Assembly: GCF_026240905.1 (NCBI RefSeq)
Contig: NZ_JAPEVI010000003.1
Location: 3,162,001-3,226,000 of the forward strand
Reading direction: 5' to 3'
Length of the DNA stretch: 64,000 bases
DNA from: Roseibium salinum
Lineage (GTDB): Bacteria; Pseudomonadota; Alphaproteobacteria; Rhizobiales; Stappiaceae
The notes below the pieces were generated by a model that saw only the letters and a program-made list of their open reading frames with translations, made no database searches and was not told where the DNA came from. The translations under genes were made by a program, and so were the position numbers. How positions within the stretch are numbered: position 1 is the stretch's first letter; every line of letters begins with the position of its first letter. Of this stretch, positions 1-9,436 are shown piece by piece.

Positions 1-320
1 GCACAGGCCCGGGCAATCGCGGCAAGGGTGGTAATGCCGACGACGGGCGTGCCCAGCACCAGTCCGAAGCCGCGCGCAACGGCGAGGCCGACGCGCAGGC
101 CGGTGAAGCTCCCCGGCCCCACCGTGACCGCGACCCGGTCGAGATCGGAAAAGGCCGTGGACGTCTCCGCCATCACTTCACCGATCATTTCCATCAGCCG
201 TTCCGCATGTCCGCGGCCGATTTCCTCGCCGCAGGCCACAAAACACGCAGTGTCGGCACCATCGTCGAGGACCGCGGCGGCGCAATTGGCAAGGGCTGTG
301 TCGATGGCTAGGACGCGCAT
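1..320 (-). CDS. tsaB: tRNA threonylcarbamoyladenosine biosynthesis protein TsaB (5' part, runs off the window)
   Basis: TsaB is the non-catalytic partner of TsaD in making t6A37 on ANN-decoding tRNAs in the cytoplasm. The reverse-strand reading starts at the CAT of 318-320 and begins MRVLAIDTALANCAAAV, then has the TsaB signature TVGPGSFTGLRVGLA about 70 residues in. This is the ASKHA-fold N-terminal lobe. The remaining C-terminal part lies outside the window. nfuA lies upstream on the same strand, an arrangement common in Rhizobiales. No frameshift is seen in the visible 106 codons. Confidence 0.9.
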   Translation of the reverse strand, partial: MRVLAIDTALANCAAAVLDDGADTACFVACGEEIGRGHAERLMEMIGEVMAETSTAFSDLDRVAVTVGPGSFTGLRVGLAVARGFGLVLGTPVVGITTLAAIARAC

Positions 321-480
321 GCTGGTCGATTATGAGTTGGTGGCCCGGGCCGGGATGACGACCACCACGACCTAAAGCATATCTAACAATGCCACTAACC
401 CGGAGGCGGCGCCGTGTCGAGACAAGCTTTGGACCTAAGTCCAATGGGGGGCTTGCGTTCCACAAAGAAACCAGATTCAC

Positions 481-509
481 AAAAAGGGCCCGGCAGCACG
501 GCCGGGCCC
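481..509 (-). terminator. Rho-independent terminator after nfuA
   Basis: Reading the minus strand, a 9-bp GC stem (GGGCCCGGC pairing with GCCGGGCCC on the plus strand at 486-494 and 501-509) is followed by a T5 run (AAAAA at 481-485 on the plus strand). It sits 24 bases after the stop of the NifU-like gene, so tsaB downstream probably has its own promoter or depends on readthrough. Confidence 0.8.
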
Positions 510-532
510 CTGGCAGTCAAGAGCGTTTGCGC

Positions 533-1090
533 TCAGATCGGACGGACTTCCTCGACCTCGGGCACGAAGTGGCGCAGAAGGTTCTGGATGCCGTGCTGCA
601 GCGTTGCCGTGGAGGACGGGCAGCCGGCGCAGGCGCCGCGCATCGACAGGTAGACCACACCTTCCTTGAACCCCTTGAAGGTGATGTCGCCGCCGTCCTG
701 GGCAACCGCGGGCCGGACCCGCGTCTCGATGAGTTCCTTGATCGTGTTGACGGTTTCCTGGTCCGCCTGATCGAAGAATTCGCCTTCCTCGGTATCCTCG
801 CTCTCGCCGGCAGCCATGACCGGCTGGCCGGACATGAACTGTTCCATGATCACGCCGAGGATAGCCGGCTTCATATGCTGCCAGTCGGTTCCGTCCTTGG
901 TCACGGTAACGAAGTCATGACCGAAAAAGACTGCGACAACTCCCGGAATGTCGAACAGCTTGTCGGCCAGCGGCGAAACCGCCGCGTCCGTCTTGGAACG
1001 GAAGTCGTACGTGCCTTCCGGCAGGACCACCCGGCCCGGCAGAAACTTCAAGGTTGCCGGATTTGGCGTTGCTTCGGTTTGAATGAACAT
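533..1090 (-). CDS. nfuA: NifU/NfuA family Fe-S cluster scaffold protein
   Basis: This is a 185-residue carrier that holds and delivers 4Fe-4S clusters to apoproteins in the cytosol. The N-terminal Nfu-N domain begins MFIQTEATPNPATLKF. The C-terminal NifU domain carries the cluster-binding CAGC motif at residues 154-157 (context RGACAGCPSS). The start at 1090 was chosen because the Nfu-N domain begins exactly there; 24 further in-frame upstream codons show no family similarity. It lies upstream of tsaB on the same strand, with a strong terminator between them. Confidence 0.93.
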   Translation of the reverse strand: MFIQTEATPNPATLKFLPGRVVLPEGTYDFRSKTDAAVSPLADKLFDIPGVVAVFFGHDFVTVTKDGTDWQHMKPAILGVIMEQFMSGQPVMAAGESEDTEEGEFFDQADQETVNTIKELIETRVRPAVAQDGGDITFKGFKEGVVYLSMRGACAGCPSSTATLQHGIQNLLRHFVPEVEEVRPI

Positions 1091-1267
1091 TTTCCCGTCC
1101 TCGCGCTTATTCAACGCGTCCATTTGCAGAATGTGTCCTGCGGCTCTCCCATCGCATAACACCGATGAATGTTTCTAGCGCATTCGCACTCAGTTTGGAA
1201 CCATTAAAAACTACATAAGTTCAGATCGGCGCCGGTCAAGCCTGCCGGCGCACAATAAGCTGTTGCC

Positions 1268-1762
1268 TCACGCCAGGGCCGCGATGGAATCGTCGTCCAG
1301 ATTGCCCGGCACGATGGTCACGGGAATCGGGAAAGGTACGGCGGATTTTCCCGCAATCGACGAGACCAGGGGTCCCGGGCCTTCCGATCCCGTTCCGGCG
1401 GCCAGAACGAGGATCGCGATATCCGCATCCGCCTCGATCAGATCCAGAATCGCCTCCGCCTTTGCGCCCTCGCGCACAACGGTTTCCGGTTCCGTCCGGG
1501 CCACGGAGCGCACGCGTTCCGCCGCCTTGGCCAGCGTCGTTTCGGCTTCTTCCTCGGCCTCGGCCCGCATGATGTCCTCGACCCCCAGCCAGTGCTGGAA
1601 ATCGCCCGGCGCAATGATGTAGGCCAGCGTGACGACGCCGCCGGTCCGCGCCGCGCGCTTGGCGGCATAGACGATCGCCCGGTCACATTCGGGCGTATCA
1701 TCGACCACGACCAGAAACTTCCGGCGGTGGCCTTCCTCGTTGCTTTTTCGAATAGCTACCAT
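1268..1762 (-). CDS. Universal stress protein (UspA family)
   Basis: This is a 164-residue single-domain Usp protein, cytoplasmic, of unknown precise role. It begins MVAIRKSNEEGHRRKFLVVVDDTPEC, with the Usp beta-1 strand and VDDTPE turn, followed by the Rossmann-like alternation typical of UspA. Near the C terminus the region VLAAGTGSEGPGP stands where the ATP-binding Usp motif GxxGxxxxxxxGS would be, so nucleotide binding is plausible but the motif is imperfect. The start at 1762 gives the usual family length; an open frame extends 67 codons upstream without homology. Its neighbour nfuA is co-directional. Confidence 0.87.
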   Translation of the reverse strand: MVAIRKSNEEGHRRKFLVVVDDTPECDRAIVYAAKRAARTGGVVTLAYIIAPGDFQHWLGVEDIMRAEAEEEAETTLAKAAERVRSVARTEPETVVREGAKAEAILDLIEADADIAILVLAAGTGSEGPGPLVSSIAGKSAVPFPIPVTIVPGNLDDDSIAALA

Positions 1763-2052
1763 GGCCGCATGCTGCCACCGGTCCGCGCGCTCCGCAAGCG
1801 GCGAAATTGCCGCGTTCGCGGCAGGCCCACGCCACCGGCCTGCCGGCAAATCCCTGCCCGTCATCGCGGACATGGCGGAGCAAAAGTTGACCCGCCAGCT
1901 GGTTGGTCCTTGGTGGCTGATCTCCAGCCCGACGGTTCCCTCAACGGCGCTGTCTGCTTCCAAGGCGGCGACGAAGCCAACTTCATCGCTCGCCGATGGA
2001 CTACTTCAACAGCCTGCTAGACAGATGATCGATATAGCTCGTGTGAGCTTAC

Positions 2053-2630
2053 TTATGCCTTCGCCACCAGTCCGCAAGCTTCCACCGCATTGTCACACCA
2101 GACCCGCCTTGCCTCTTCCTCGCTCAGGCCCGACAGCAACTGCTCGGTCGCGGAGATCCATTTCTCATATGTGGCGGCCAGCGTGCAGACAGGCCAGTCG
2201 CTGCCCCAGATGAGTCTTCCGGGTCCGAAGACGCAGAGAAGATGATCGACATAGGGTTTGAGGTCGTCCGCCGTCCAGTTTTCCGGTGCCTCGGTCACGA
2301 GGCCGGAGAGTTTGCACCAGGCGGATGTCTACGGTGCCAGAGTGCTGATATCCTCGGCCCACGGGGGAACCCTCTGGTGCGAATATCGGGTTTTGAGGCG
2401 TGGTCTATCACAACATCGAGCCCCGGGTGCCGCCCCAGCAGCGTCAGGAGATGGCTCAGGTGGCGCGGCTGTGTCAGAACGTCGACGGCCAGGGAATGAC
2501 GCTCAAGCTCGACGAAGATACTTCGGGCAAGAAGCTGCCGAATGAGGGAGAGCGGACGATGAAAGCGTTCTTTGCCGGGCTTGGTGCCCTGATCGTGCTC
2601 GGGGTCATCACCGAACGCCGCGGTGAACAT
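2053..2630 (-). pseudogene. Amidohydrolase (COG3618-like) remnant, truncated, frameshifted and with an in-frame stop
   Basis: The C-terminal third of a TIM-barrel metal-dependent hydrolase of the lactone hydrolase type can be followed across two frames. Residues resembling SLAVDVLTQPRHLSHLL and LDVVIDHASKPDIRTRGF are encoded by about 2365-2600. The reading then shifts to another frame (PPWAEDISTLAP), meets a TAG near 2330, and continues as AWCKLSGLVTEAPENWTADDL through FGPGRLIWGSDWPVCTLA to the stop at 2053. The N-terminal metal-binding HxH part is absent. I read it as a dead gene. The upper limit at 2630 is approximate. Confidence 0.75.
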
Positions 2631-2852
2631 GGTCCAGGGCTACTGGAACGCATCAAACACCCGTCGAGGCAGTGAAAATCAACAGCCGAGAACCGATTGC
2701 GGATCGTCGCTGGCCTGCAACTTGGAACATATTGCTGCATAGAACATTCATTTAGCAGGGCATGGTGGCTCCCCTGAAACTGCTGAGTACCGTCGGGAGC
2801 GTGCTTCTGAACGGCCAAAGCAAAATTTTCACTTGGTAGAGGGAATTACAAA

Positions 2853-3440
2853 TTGACCCTAAAGAATCTGGAACGCGGGTTAATATGGAGCACTCGTTAC
2901 CTTACAATTGTCGCTGCTCTTGGCTCGCTTGCTGGTGCCTTGTTGATGTTTTTTCTCGGAAGCTACAATGTCTACGTAGCATTCCGGGACGTTTTTAAGC
3001 CAGGTGCCGAAAATGACGTTTTTGGCGCTAGTGCTATAATTGCTGTGATCGAAAGTCTTGATCGTTTTCTGATCGCTCTAGTTCTTCTCTACTTTGCCTA
3101 TGGCGTCTATTCGCTTTTTATTCATCCCGAAGAACCGGAAGAAGAGTACTCGCTGCCGGCATGGCTTCGGGTCCGCCAGATCGGACAATTGAAACAGGTC
3201 GTCGCAGAACTCATCGTGGTGATTTTATTTGTACTTTTCTTGAGACAGGCCTTGCAGGCGTTTTCAACTGTCAACATAAACCTGGAATGGAATGAAATTG
3301 CCACCCTGCTGTTGTTGCCGGCCAGCACAGTGTTGTTGGGATTGGCGTTGCGGCTTGTCCAACTGCATCCCAAGGCACCTGCAAATCACCAGGACATGGA
3401 GCAGGGCGACGATACACGAAAGGGCAGAGAAAGTTCTTGA
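2853..3440 (+). CDS. YqhA-type (UPF0114) integral membrane protein
   Basis: This is a 195-residue inner-membrane protein with three or four hydrophobic segments: about residues 13-40, 62-90, 118-135 and 147-168. The stretch ESLDRFLIALVLLYFAYGVY and the later WLRVRQIGQLKQVVAELIVV are the conserved cores of the YqhA family, whose function is not established. The start is TTG at 2853, preceded by AGAGGG about nine bases upstream. No obvious operon partner is present. The C-terminal tail is charged and probably cytoplasmic. Confidence 0.82.
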   Translation: MTLKNLERGLIWSTRYLTIVAALGSLAGALLMFFLGSYNVYVAFRDVFKPGAENDVFGASAIIAVIESLDRFLIALVLLYFAYGVYSLFIHPEEPEEEYSLPAWLRVRQIGQLKQVVAELIVVILFVLFLRQALQAFSTVNINLEWNEIATLLLLPASTVLLGLALRLVQLHPKAPANHQDMEQGDDTRKGRESS

Positions 3441-3643
3441 GTTGGCTGATCTCTAATTTCGGCGGTTGCGTCAAGGCCGCGATAAAGTCGAAATTGGATT
3501 GTGCAATTCACGAATGCTTGCAGCAGTCGGTCAGTCAACCTTTTCAATGGGGTTGCGGGTCGTTCACAATCGACTTTTGATGGTCCTCCCAAAACTCCAA
3601 GGAGCCTGTTGTCGGGGCTTGCTGTCGATTTAATCTCGTATTG

Positions 3644-3901
3644 TTATTGGAAGTCAGGTGGCGTTTCGGTTGAAGTTTCCGCTAGCGCAAGTCTGATCAG
3701 CCGCCGTGCGCGTTCGCGGCCGAATCGCCTCGCAAGCAATTCCTCCGCATCCTTCTGCGCGTCGATCTTGGTTTCGTGCACCCATACGCCCTCACTTTGG
3801 CGAACCGCGCCGGTTTGCTCAAGAATGCGAAATGTCTCTGATAACTCTGCGTCAGTCGGCATTGATTCACCGAGTCCCTTGTCGGCGCTGATTCCGGTCA
3901 T
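3644..3901 (-). CDS. Small hypothetical protein
   Basis: This is an 85-residue open frame that I do not recognise. It is rich in charged residues, has no membrane segment or signal peptide, and ends with an amphipathic helix-like stretch (AEELLARRFGRERARRLIRLAL). The start is uncertain: ATG at 3901 or the internal Met at residue 14, which has AAGGGA upstream. It stands alone between the YqhA-type gene and hslU. Composition matches the surrounding chromosome, so it may be real. Confidence 0.45.
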   Translation of the reverse strand: MTGISADKGLGESMPTDAELSETFRILEQTGAVRQSEGVWVHETKIDAQKDAEELLARRFGRERARRLIRLALAETSTETPPDFQ

Positions 3902-4096
3902 CCGTCCGCATCATTGTACTGGAAAACACGGTACATTCTCAAAGGTTCCGTATTGAGCGTGATCGACGGCTGAACTGCCCCCGTTTCGACCGGACACTCC
4001 GTCTACTGGGTGGAGCGCCGTCGCTTGGTGAGGTACCGCTTAGCGATGTAACTATGAACGCGAGATCGCGTCGACACATGCAAAGTCAACAACCTG

Positions 4097-5401
4097 CTAG
4101 AGAATGAACTTCGACAGATCGACGTTCTTGGCCAGGTCGCCGATGTTCTCGCGGACGAAATCCGCCGTGATCTCCACGGTTTCGCCGCCACGGTCCGGCG
4201 CCGTGAAAGAGATTTCGTCCAGGATCCGTTCCATCACCGTCTGCAGGCGGCGGGCACCGATATTCTCGACCGAACCGTTCAGGTCCACCGCGACGGAGGC
4301 GATTTCCTCGATTGCGTCCTCGGTGAAGGACAGGCCGACCTTCTCGGTTGCCAGCAACGCCACATACTGCTTGATGAGGCTGGCTTCCGGCTCGGTCAGG
4401 ATGGCCCGGAAATCCTCCTTGGTCAGCGCGCGCAATTCCACGCGGATCGGCAGGCGGCCCTGCAGCTCCGGCAACAGGTCAGACGGCTTGGCGACGTGGA
4501 ACGCGCCGGAGGCGATGAAGAGAATGTGGTCGGTCTTCACCGGTCCATGCTTGGTGGAGACGACCGTTCCCTCGATCAGGGGCAGCAGATCGCGCTGAAC
4601 GCCTTCGCGGGAGACGTCGCCGCCGGCCCGGCCTTCGCGTGCGCAGATCTTGTCGATTTCGTCCAGGAAGACGATGCCCGCATTCTCGACCAGCGCGATC
4701 GCCTCCTCGATCACCTTTTCCTCGTCAAGCAGCTTGTCGGATTCCTCGTCGATCAGCAGCTGGTAGGAATCGCGCACCGTCGTCCGCTTGGTCTTGGTCT
4801 GGCCGCCGAACGCCTTGCCGAGCAGGTCGGACATGTTCATGACACCGACGCTGGCGCCGGGCATCCCCGGCAACTCGAAGCTGGGCATGTTCGCCTGGGC
4901 CCGCACTTCGACCTCGATTTCCTTGTCGTCCATCTCGCCGTCGCGCAGCCGCGTGCGGAAGCTGTCCCGCGTTGCGGGGCTGGCATTCTTGCCGACCAGC
5001 GCATCCAAAACCCGCTCTTCGGCAAGCACATGGGCCTTCGCCTTGACCGCCTCGCGCTTCTGGTCCCGCACCATCGTGATGCCGGACTCCAGGAGATCGC
5101 GGACGATCTGCTCGACGTCGCGGCCGACATAGCCGACCTCGGTGAACTTCGTCGCTTCGACCTTGGTGAAGGGGGCGTTGGCGAGCCTGGCGAGCCGGCG
5201 GGCGATTTCGGTCTTGCCTACCCCGGTCGGCCCGATCATGAGGATGTTCTTCGGCAGCACTTCCTCGCGCATCATGCCGACCAGTTGCTGCCGGCGCCAG
5301 CGGTTGCGCAGAGCGATCGCCACGGCCCGCTTGGCATCCTTCTGGCCGACAATGTAGCGGTCAAGTTCGGAAACAATCTCACGCGGAGAAAAATCGGTCA
5401 T
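4097..5401 (-). CDS. hslU: HslU, ATPase subunit of the HslUV protease
   Basis: This is a 434-residue AAA+ unfoldase that feeds substrates to the HslV peptidase in the cytoplasm. The N terminus reads [24 protein letters not shown]. Walker A is GPTGVGKT and Walker B is VFLDEIDK, and between them lies the long I-domain typical of HslU. The C terminus ends NVDLSKFIL, matching the tail that docks into HslV. It is the last gene of a minus-strand operon, 3 bases after the acetyltransferase gene and downstream of hslV. It is probably heat-shock regulated from the promoter upstream of hslV. Confidence 0.97.
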   Translation of the reverse strand: MTDFSPREIVSELDRYIVGQKDAKRAVAIALRNRWRRQQLVGMMREEVLPKNILMIGPTGVGKTEIARRLARLANAPFTKVEATKFTEVGYVGRDVEQIVRDLLESGITMVRDQKREAVKAKAHVLAEERVLDALVGKNASPATRDSFRTRLRDGEMDDKEIEVEVRAQANMPSFELPGMPGASVGVMNMSDLLGKAFGGQTKTKRTTVRDSYQLLIDEESDKLLDEEKVIEEAIALVENAGIVFLDEIDKICAREGRAGGDVSREGVQRDLLPLIEGTVVSTKHGPVKTDHILFIASGAFHVAKPSDLLPELQGRLPIRVELRALTKEDFRAILTEPEASLIKQYVALLATEKVGLSFTEDAIEEIASVAVDLNGSVENIGARRLQTVMERILDEISFTAPDRGGETVEITADFVRENIGDLAKNVDLSKFIL

Positions 5402-5404
5402 TTT

Positions 5405-5923
5405 TTAAGACGCGCCTTCCATCAGTACATGTTCCATCAGCAGGCTGTCGCCCGTCCGGCCGATGAGATCCGCGATCTCGCGGAATCCCGCCTTGCGGTA
5501 GGCTTTCACTGCACGCAGGTTGGCCGGATCCGGATCGATAATGATCCGCTGATGGCCGTCCTGCCGCAGCTTGCGGACAAACGCCTGCAATACCCGGGTT
5601 CCCAGTCCCTTCGACAAATCGTCTTCATCGGCGATCGACAGGTCGACCCCCACACAATCGACCGGAAGAAGCTCCAGCCAGGGATATTCGCCGGTCAATT
5701 CAGTGCCTTGCTGGTCGCCTATCGACCAGACCTGAATGTATCCCTTGTCGGTTCCGCCGATCTGGAAGATGAACGGCCGCGTTGAATCGCGCCCTTCGAT
5801 CATGTCTCTGACGTAACCGACTTCCGTCTGCGGATCGCCCCACCATTCCCGCCAGTGCGGCCTTGCCATCCAGTCGGACAGCAGCCGCAGATCTTCCGGC
5901 GTGACGGGGCGGAACGCGATCAT
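5405..5923 (-). CDS. GNAT family N-acetyltransferase (aminoglycoside 6'-acetyltransferase-like)
   Basis: This is a 172-residue single GNAT domain, predicted to use acetyl-CoA. The fold is recognisable from MIAFRPVTPEDLRLLSDWM at the start, the acceptor region VGVDLSIADEDDLSKGLGTRV (residues about 95-117, with the acetyl-CoA-binding turn) and the closing NLRAVKAYRKAGF motif. It resembles AacA4-like proteins, but no drug specificity can be read from sequence. It lies between hslV (7 bases upstream) and hslU (3 bases downstream), so it is co-transcribed with the protease. The start at 5923 excludes 11 upstream codons of low complexity. Confidence 0.85.
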   Translation of the reverse strand: MIAFRPVTPEDLRLLSDWMARPHWREWWGDPQTEVGYVRDMIEGRDSTRPFIFQIGGTDKGYIQVWSIGDQQGTELTGEYPWLELLPVDCVGVDLSIADEDDLSKGLGTRVLQAFVRKLRQDGHQRIIIDPDPANLRAVKAYRKAGFREIADLIGRTGDSLLMEHVLMEGAS

Positions 5924-5930
5924 GGGCGGT

Positions 5931-6491
5931 CTACTCCACCGTCTCCAGCGTCTCAACGGTCACGCTGCCGTTGGTGTAGACGCAGATTTCGGCGGCAACG
6001 GCCATGGCCTTTCGGGCGATGGTCTCCGCATCGTAATCCGAATCGGCAAGGGCACGTCCGGCCGCCAGGGCAAAATTGCCGCCGGAGCCGATGCCCATCA
6101 TGCCGCCTTCCGGTTCCAGAACATCACCCGTCCCGGTCAGGACGAGGGAGACATTCTTGTCGGCAACCAGCATCATGGCTTCCAGGCGGCGCAGATAGCG
6201 GTCGGTGCGCCAGTCCTTGGCCAGTTCGACGCAGGCGCGCATGAGCTGGCCGGGATACTGTTCCAGCTTGGCTTCCAGCCGCTCGAACAGGGTGAAGGCG
6301 TCGGCCGTCGCCCCGGCGAAACCGGCAATCACCTCGCCCTTGGCCAGCGGCCGCACCTTGCGGGCGCTGTGTTTGATGACGGTCTGGCCGATGGAGACCT
6401 GGCCGTCGCCGGCAATCACGACCTTGCCGCCCTTGCGCACCATCATGATCGTCGTTCCGTGCCAGACGGCCGGTTCGCGCGTTTCGCTCAT
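5931..6491 (-). CDS. hslV: HslV, peptidase subunit of the HslUV protease
   Basis: This is a 186-residue threonine peptidase of the proteasome beta-subunit fold. The prosegment [12 protein letters not shown] precedes [20 protein letters not shown], so Thr13 becomes the N-terminal nucleophile after processing. The [10 protein letters not shown] motif is near the middle of the C-terminal half. The start was placed at 6491 because the prosegment has normal length; the open frame runs a further 52 codons into the leader region without homology. It is first in the operon with the GNAT gene and hslU. Confidence 0.96.
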   Translation of the reverse strand: MSETREPAVWHGTTIMMVRKGGKVVIAGDGQVSIGQTVIKHSARKVRPLAKGEVIAGFAGATADAFTLFERLEAKLEQYPGQLMRACVELAKDWRTDRYLRRLEAMMLVADKNVSLVLTGTGDVLEPEGGMMGIGSGGNFALAAGRALADSDYDAETIARKAMAVAAEICVYTNGSVTVETLETVE

Positions 6492-6570
6492 GCAATCCCC
6501 TTGCAACCGTCCCGGACCAGCCGGCGTTCGCCGGAACGCGGGATCCAGGAACTTTTCCTGTTGCCGCCCT

Positions 6571-6599
6571 ATGTAGGCGTCAATCGCGGCATTTCCAAG
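6571..6599 (-). promoter_or_regulatory. Candidate sigma-32 (RpoH) promoter for hslV-GNAT-hslU
   Basis: On the minus strand CTTGGA (6594-6599) and CTACAT (6571-6576) are separated by 17 bases. This resembles the alphaproteobacterial RpoH pattern CTTGAC-17/18-CYTATNT. It lies 80 bases upstream of the hslV start and has the same spacing as the candidate upstream of dnaK, which supports both. Confidence 0.6.
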
Positions 6600-6606
6600 C
6601 AGCCAA

Positions 6607-7182
6607 TCAGTGGGACATCTCAATTCTGGTCGCCCGCAAGAGAGCATCCACCAGTTTGTCGAGCTGACCGCTTGCCCGTTCGTCGGAAAGATCGCCCTTG
6701 TCGTCGAAGGCGGCCGCCGCCTTGATGACCGAGACCATCTGCGGAAGAACCATGGCGCCGAGACCGACCTCCAGAATGGTCCGCATGCCGATCAGGCCCC
6801 GCATGCCGCCATAGCTGCCCGGGGAAGCGGCCCCGAGCGCAAAGACCCTCGTCTTGAAGGGATCCTTGGTATCCTTCACGCGGCTGATCCAGTCGAGCGT
6901 ATTTTTCAAAAGCGGCGTCACGCCGGAATTGTATTCCGGGCAGGCGATGAACACGCCGTCCTGCGCCTGCAGCAACCGGTGGAGTTTCTTCGCATTTTCC
7001 GGGACGCCATTGGCATCCTCCAGGTCGCCGTCATAGATCGGCAGGGGATAGTCCTTGAGCGACATCCGCGTGACTTCGGCGTCCAGGATTGCCAATCGCT
7101 TGGCGGCGAGTGCGGCAAGTTTCCCGTTATAGGACCCGCTGCGGGACGAACCGGAAAAGACTAGTATCTTGGGATTGCGCAT
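6607..7182 (-). CDS. NADPH-dependent FMN reductase family protein
   Basis: This is a 191-residue flavodoxin-like oxidoreductase, probably soluble and FMN-binding. It begins [23 protein letters not shown], where GSSRSGSYN is the phosphate-binding loop for FMN, and contains [18 protein letters not shown], the second conserved family motif (about residues 78-95). Such enzymes reduce quinones, chromate or azo compounds; the substrate cannot be told here. The start at 7182 was chosen by the family N terminus. It lies upstream of hslV on the same strand, and the hslV promoter falls in the gap. Confidence 0.88.
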   Translation of the reverse strand: MRNPKILVFSGSSRSGSYNGKLAALAAKRLAILDAEVTRMSLKDYPLPIYDGDLEDANGVPENAKKLHRLLQAQDGVFIACPEYNSGVTPLLKNTLDWISRVKDTKDPFKTRVFALGAASPGSYGGMRGLIGMRTILEVGLGAMVLPQMVSVIKAAAAFDDKGDLSDERASGQLDKLVDALLRATRIEMSH

Positions 7183-7319
7183 GAAGAGGCTCTGATTTGA
7201 AACTGGGTACAAGCCGCTTCACATTTCCAAACTATGGGCGATCAGGCAACCGCGAAACCGCTTTTCCTTCAACACCGCAGCCGAATTCCCGGCACGGCCG
7301 GGTTCGAGCCAGGACCCAT

Positions 7320-8456
7320 TCAGAACAGGCTGGCGATGAACCCGGGGACGCATTTGACCGCATAGCTCCAGTCGTCCCGGCGCCATCTGGACATTTCGTA
7401 GATGGAGTCTCCAAGGTCCTCGCCCATCTCGGCAAACAATCTTGTGGGCCCCTGTTTCATCCGGTCCACCAGACGGCTGAGACGCGCCATGTCGATGTTG
7501 CCGGTCTGAATGAGGTGAACGGTTCCAAGCACCAGCGTCATCATGCTGTCGACGCCGGACGCCCCGAGACCTATCGGATCGCAAGCCCGGATCACCTGGA
7601 AGATCTTGCTGTTCTTGGCCGATCGCGGCATCAGGCCCTCGACCAGGCTCTGCAGGCCTTCCACCATGTTGGCCCATGGAAACGCCGTTCCCATGCCATG
7701 CTTGTAGAGCTCCGACACGCCATACAGGTAGTCGCCCTGCTCGAACTTGTCCGCGACTTCGATCAGGGTGACCACATGTCCGACGGCGCCGGCCTTGTTG
7801 GCGACCGTGCCGACGAACCTGCCGAACTTGGTCGTCGATGACGCAAGCGCATCCAGCGCACCCATTCGGGGGCCGTTCATGCCGGAAACGGCTCGCATCA
7901 CCTCGGATGCTTCGTCGACGGTGAAGCCCCACCTGCGCAACTGTGACCAGGCGGCAATGAGCTTGCGGGCATCTCCGGCCCTGCCGAGCGAGCCGAGGAA
8001 TTTCTTCATTTCCGGGACGCTCTTGTCGATCAGCTCCCGTCTGAGTTCCTCGAAGGCGCTGCTCTCGCCCATCTCGGCCGCCTCTGTGGCGAGCAGCTTT
8101 TCCGGCAGAGACAGGCGTTCGTCGCGCGCCGCTTCCTCGGCCACCCGGTCGAGATAGGCCTGCGGCGGGATGCACATGCGTTGCCAGGCGGAAGCGGAGT
8201 TGGGATCGTTCAGGGCCCGAATCGTCTTCTGTTCCGGATCGACCCGGCCGTCCGGATAGCGGAGCCGGACGACATTGTACTGGAAGTCCTTGATGGTGCC
8301 GATGGTCTTCGGACCGATCCTGCCATCTACATCCAGACGCTTTCGCGAGGTTCCCATCAGGTCGTTCAGCCTGACCTGAACAGTTTCCACGTCGAACTTC
8401 TCGTTCTTGCCGAACCGGCCGACGGAGCCCGAGATTCCAATCGATGAACAGATCAC
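7320..8456 (-). CDS. Hypothetical protein with N-terminal peptidoglycan-binding-like domain
   Basis: This is a 378-residue protein. The first 100 residues contain VQVRLNDLM and later LDVDGRIGPKTIGTIKDFQ, the pattern of a PG_binding_1 repeat. The rest (from about residue 110) is predicted mostly helical and I do not recognise it. There is no signal peptide or clear transmembrane helix, although TKFGRFVGTVANKAGAVGHVVTLI is a moderately hydrophobic segment. The GTG start at 8456 is supported by AGGGAG seven bases upstream (8464-8469). Peptidoglycan-binding-like domains also occur in secreted effectors and toxins, so an exported role is possible but unproven. Confidence 0.7.
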   Translation of the reverse strand: MICSSIGISGSVGRFGKNEKFDVETVQVRLNDLMGTSRKRLDVDGRIGPKTIGTIKDFQYNVVRLRYPDGRVDPEQKTIRALNDPNSASAWQRMCIPPQAYLDRVAEEAARDERLSLPEKLLATEAAEMGESSAFEELRRELIDKSVPEMKKFLGSLGRAGDARKLIAAWSQLRRWGFTVDEASEVMRAVSGMNGPRMGALDALASSTTKFGRFVGTVANKAGAVGHVVTLIEVADKFEQGDYLYGVSELYKHGMGTAFPWANMVEGLQSLVEGLMPRSAKNSKIFQVIRACDPIGLGASGVDSMMTLVLGTVHLIQTGNIDMARLSRLVDRMKQGPTRLFAEMGEDLGDSIYEMSRWRRDDWSYAVKCVPGFIASLF

Positions 8457-8724
8457 GTGCACTTCTCCCTGTGTCGCCTTTGGTGGACCATCTGCATGGG
8501 TCCGGGCTAACACAGGGGCGAGACAGGTCTCTGTGACACGCGTCACCACGGGTGGCGAAAGGAACGATCCGGAGAGATCGCGTCAGGAGTTCAAAACGAG
8601 AGATTCAAATTGGGGAGTTCGAGAATCGAACGGCGGAGAGACGGCTCTGCCGGGGCGAATCAAACTGCCGCGCCGGAATGGCCGAATGCCGGCCCTCGGG
8701 CAAAGGCCCCGAAGGCGCGGGCGG

Positions 8725-9384
8725 TCAGTGCCCCTTGCGGTAGACCCAGACGCGGGCGGGGGGCAGGTTTTTCCAAACCCACTCGGAGGAGTGGACAGAG
8801 ACGCCCCTGACCGGTTTGACCGGAGCAAGCAGGCCGTAGGAAAACTGGATGAACGGCGCGCCCGGCTTCAGCAGCTGGAATGCCTCTTCCAGGAGCAAGT
8901 TGCGGACGGATTCGGGCCGGGTCAGAAGCGGCAGCGAGGAGACGATGCCGTCCAGTCCGTGATTGCCGTCCTCGTCATCGGCAAGGAAGCCGCCAGCCGC
9001 CGACAAGGAGCGCCGCAGGGAATAGGCATCGCCCTGAAGCACCGAAATGCCCGGGTAACGCAAGTCCAGAAGCTCGCAGAAATCCTGGCTGTACTCGACC
9101 AGGTTCAGTTGCTGACGGGAAAAGCCGCGATCCAGGATCGCCTTCGTCACGACGCCGGTACCCGGGCCGAGCTCGACGACGCGGGAATGCGGCCGCGGCG
9201 TCAGAAAGGAAGCCATCTTTGCCGCCAGGTCGGGTCCCGACGGAGTGAGGGCCCCGGTCCGCAACGGGTTTTGAGCCCAGGACCTGATGAATTTGACCTC
9301 ATCCAGAACCTTGGTCCGGACGGCATTGGCCCTGTTGAGCTTCTCCCGGAGGATATCTCCGCGATTACCGTTGCGCTTCAGCAT
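8725..9384 (-). CDS. pmtA: SAM-dependent methyltransferase, phosphatidylethanolamine N-methyltransferase (PmtA) type
   Basis: This is a 219-residue class I methyltransferase. The SAM-binding motif is VVELGPGTGVVTKAIL, about residue 68. The N-terminal region KVLDEVKFIRSWAQNPLRTGALTPSGPDLA and the motif SLPLLTRPE match PmtA/Rho-type phospholipid N-methyltransferases, which turn phosphatidylethanolamine into phosphatidylcholine at the membrane. A related rRNA methyltransferase-like function cannot be excluded. It is a single gene, with a repeat block immediately upstream. Confidence 0.8.
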   Translation of the reverse strand: MLKRNGNRGDILREKLNRANAVRTKVLDEVKFIRSWAQNPLRTGALTPSGPDLAAKMASFLTPRPHSRVVELGPGTGVVTKAILDRGFSRQQLNLVEYSQDFCELLDLRYPGISVLQGDAYSLRRSLSAAGGFLADDEDGNHGLDGIVSSLPLLTRPESVRNLLLEEAFQLLKPGAPFIQFSYGLLAPVKPVRGVSVHSSEWVWKNLPPARVWVYRKGH

Positions 9385-9436
9385 GTTACCTCGGTGACGT
9401 GAACGGGACGAATATAGGTACCCTTGTCAGAAGATG

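Noticed and set aside
3971..3996. Sequence resembling an insertion-sequence end (TGAACTGCCCCCGTTTCGAC and onward)
   Set aside because: It has a vaguely familiar terminal-repeat look, but no partner end, target duplication or transposase remnant could be found.
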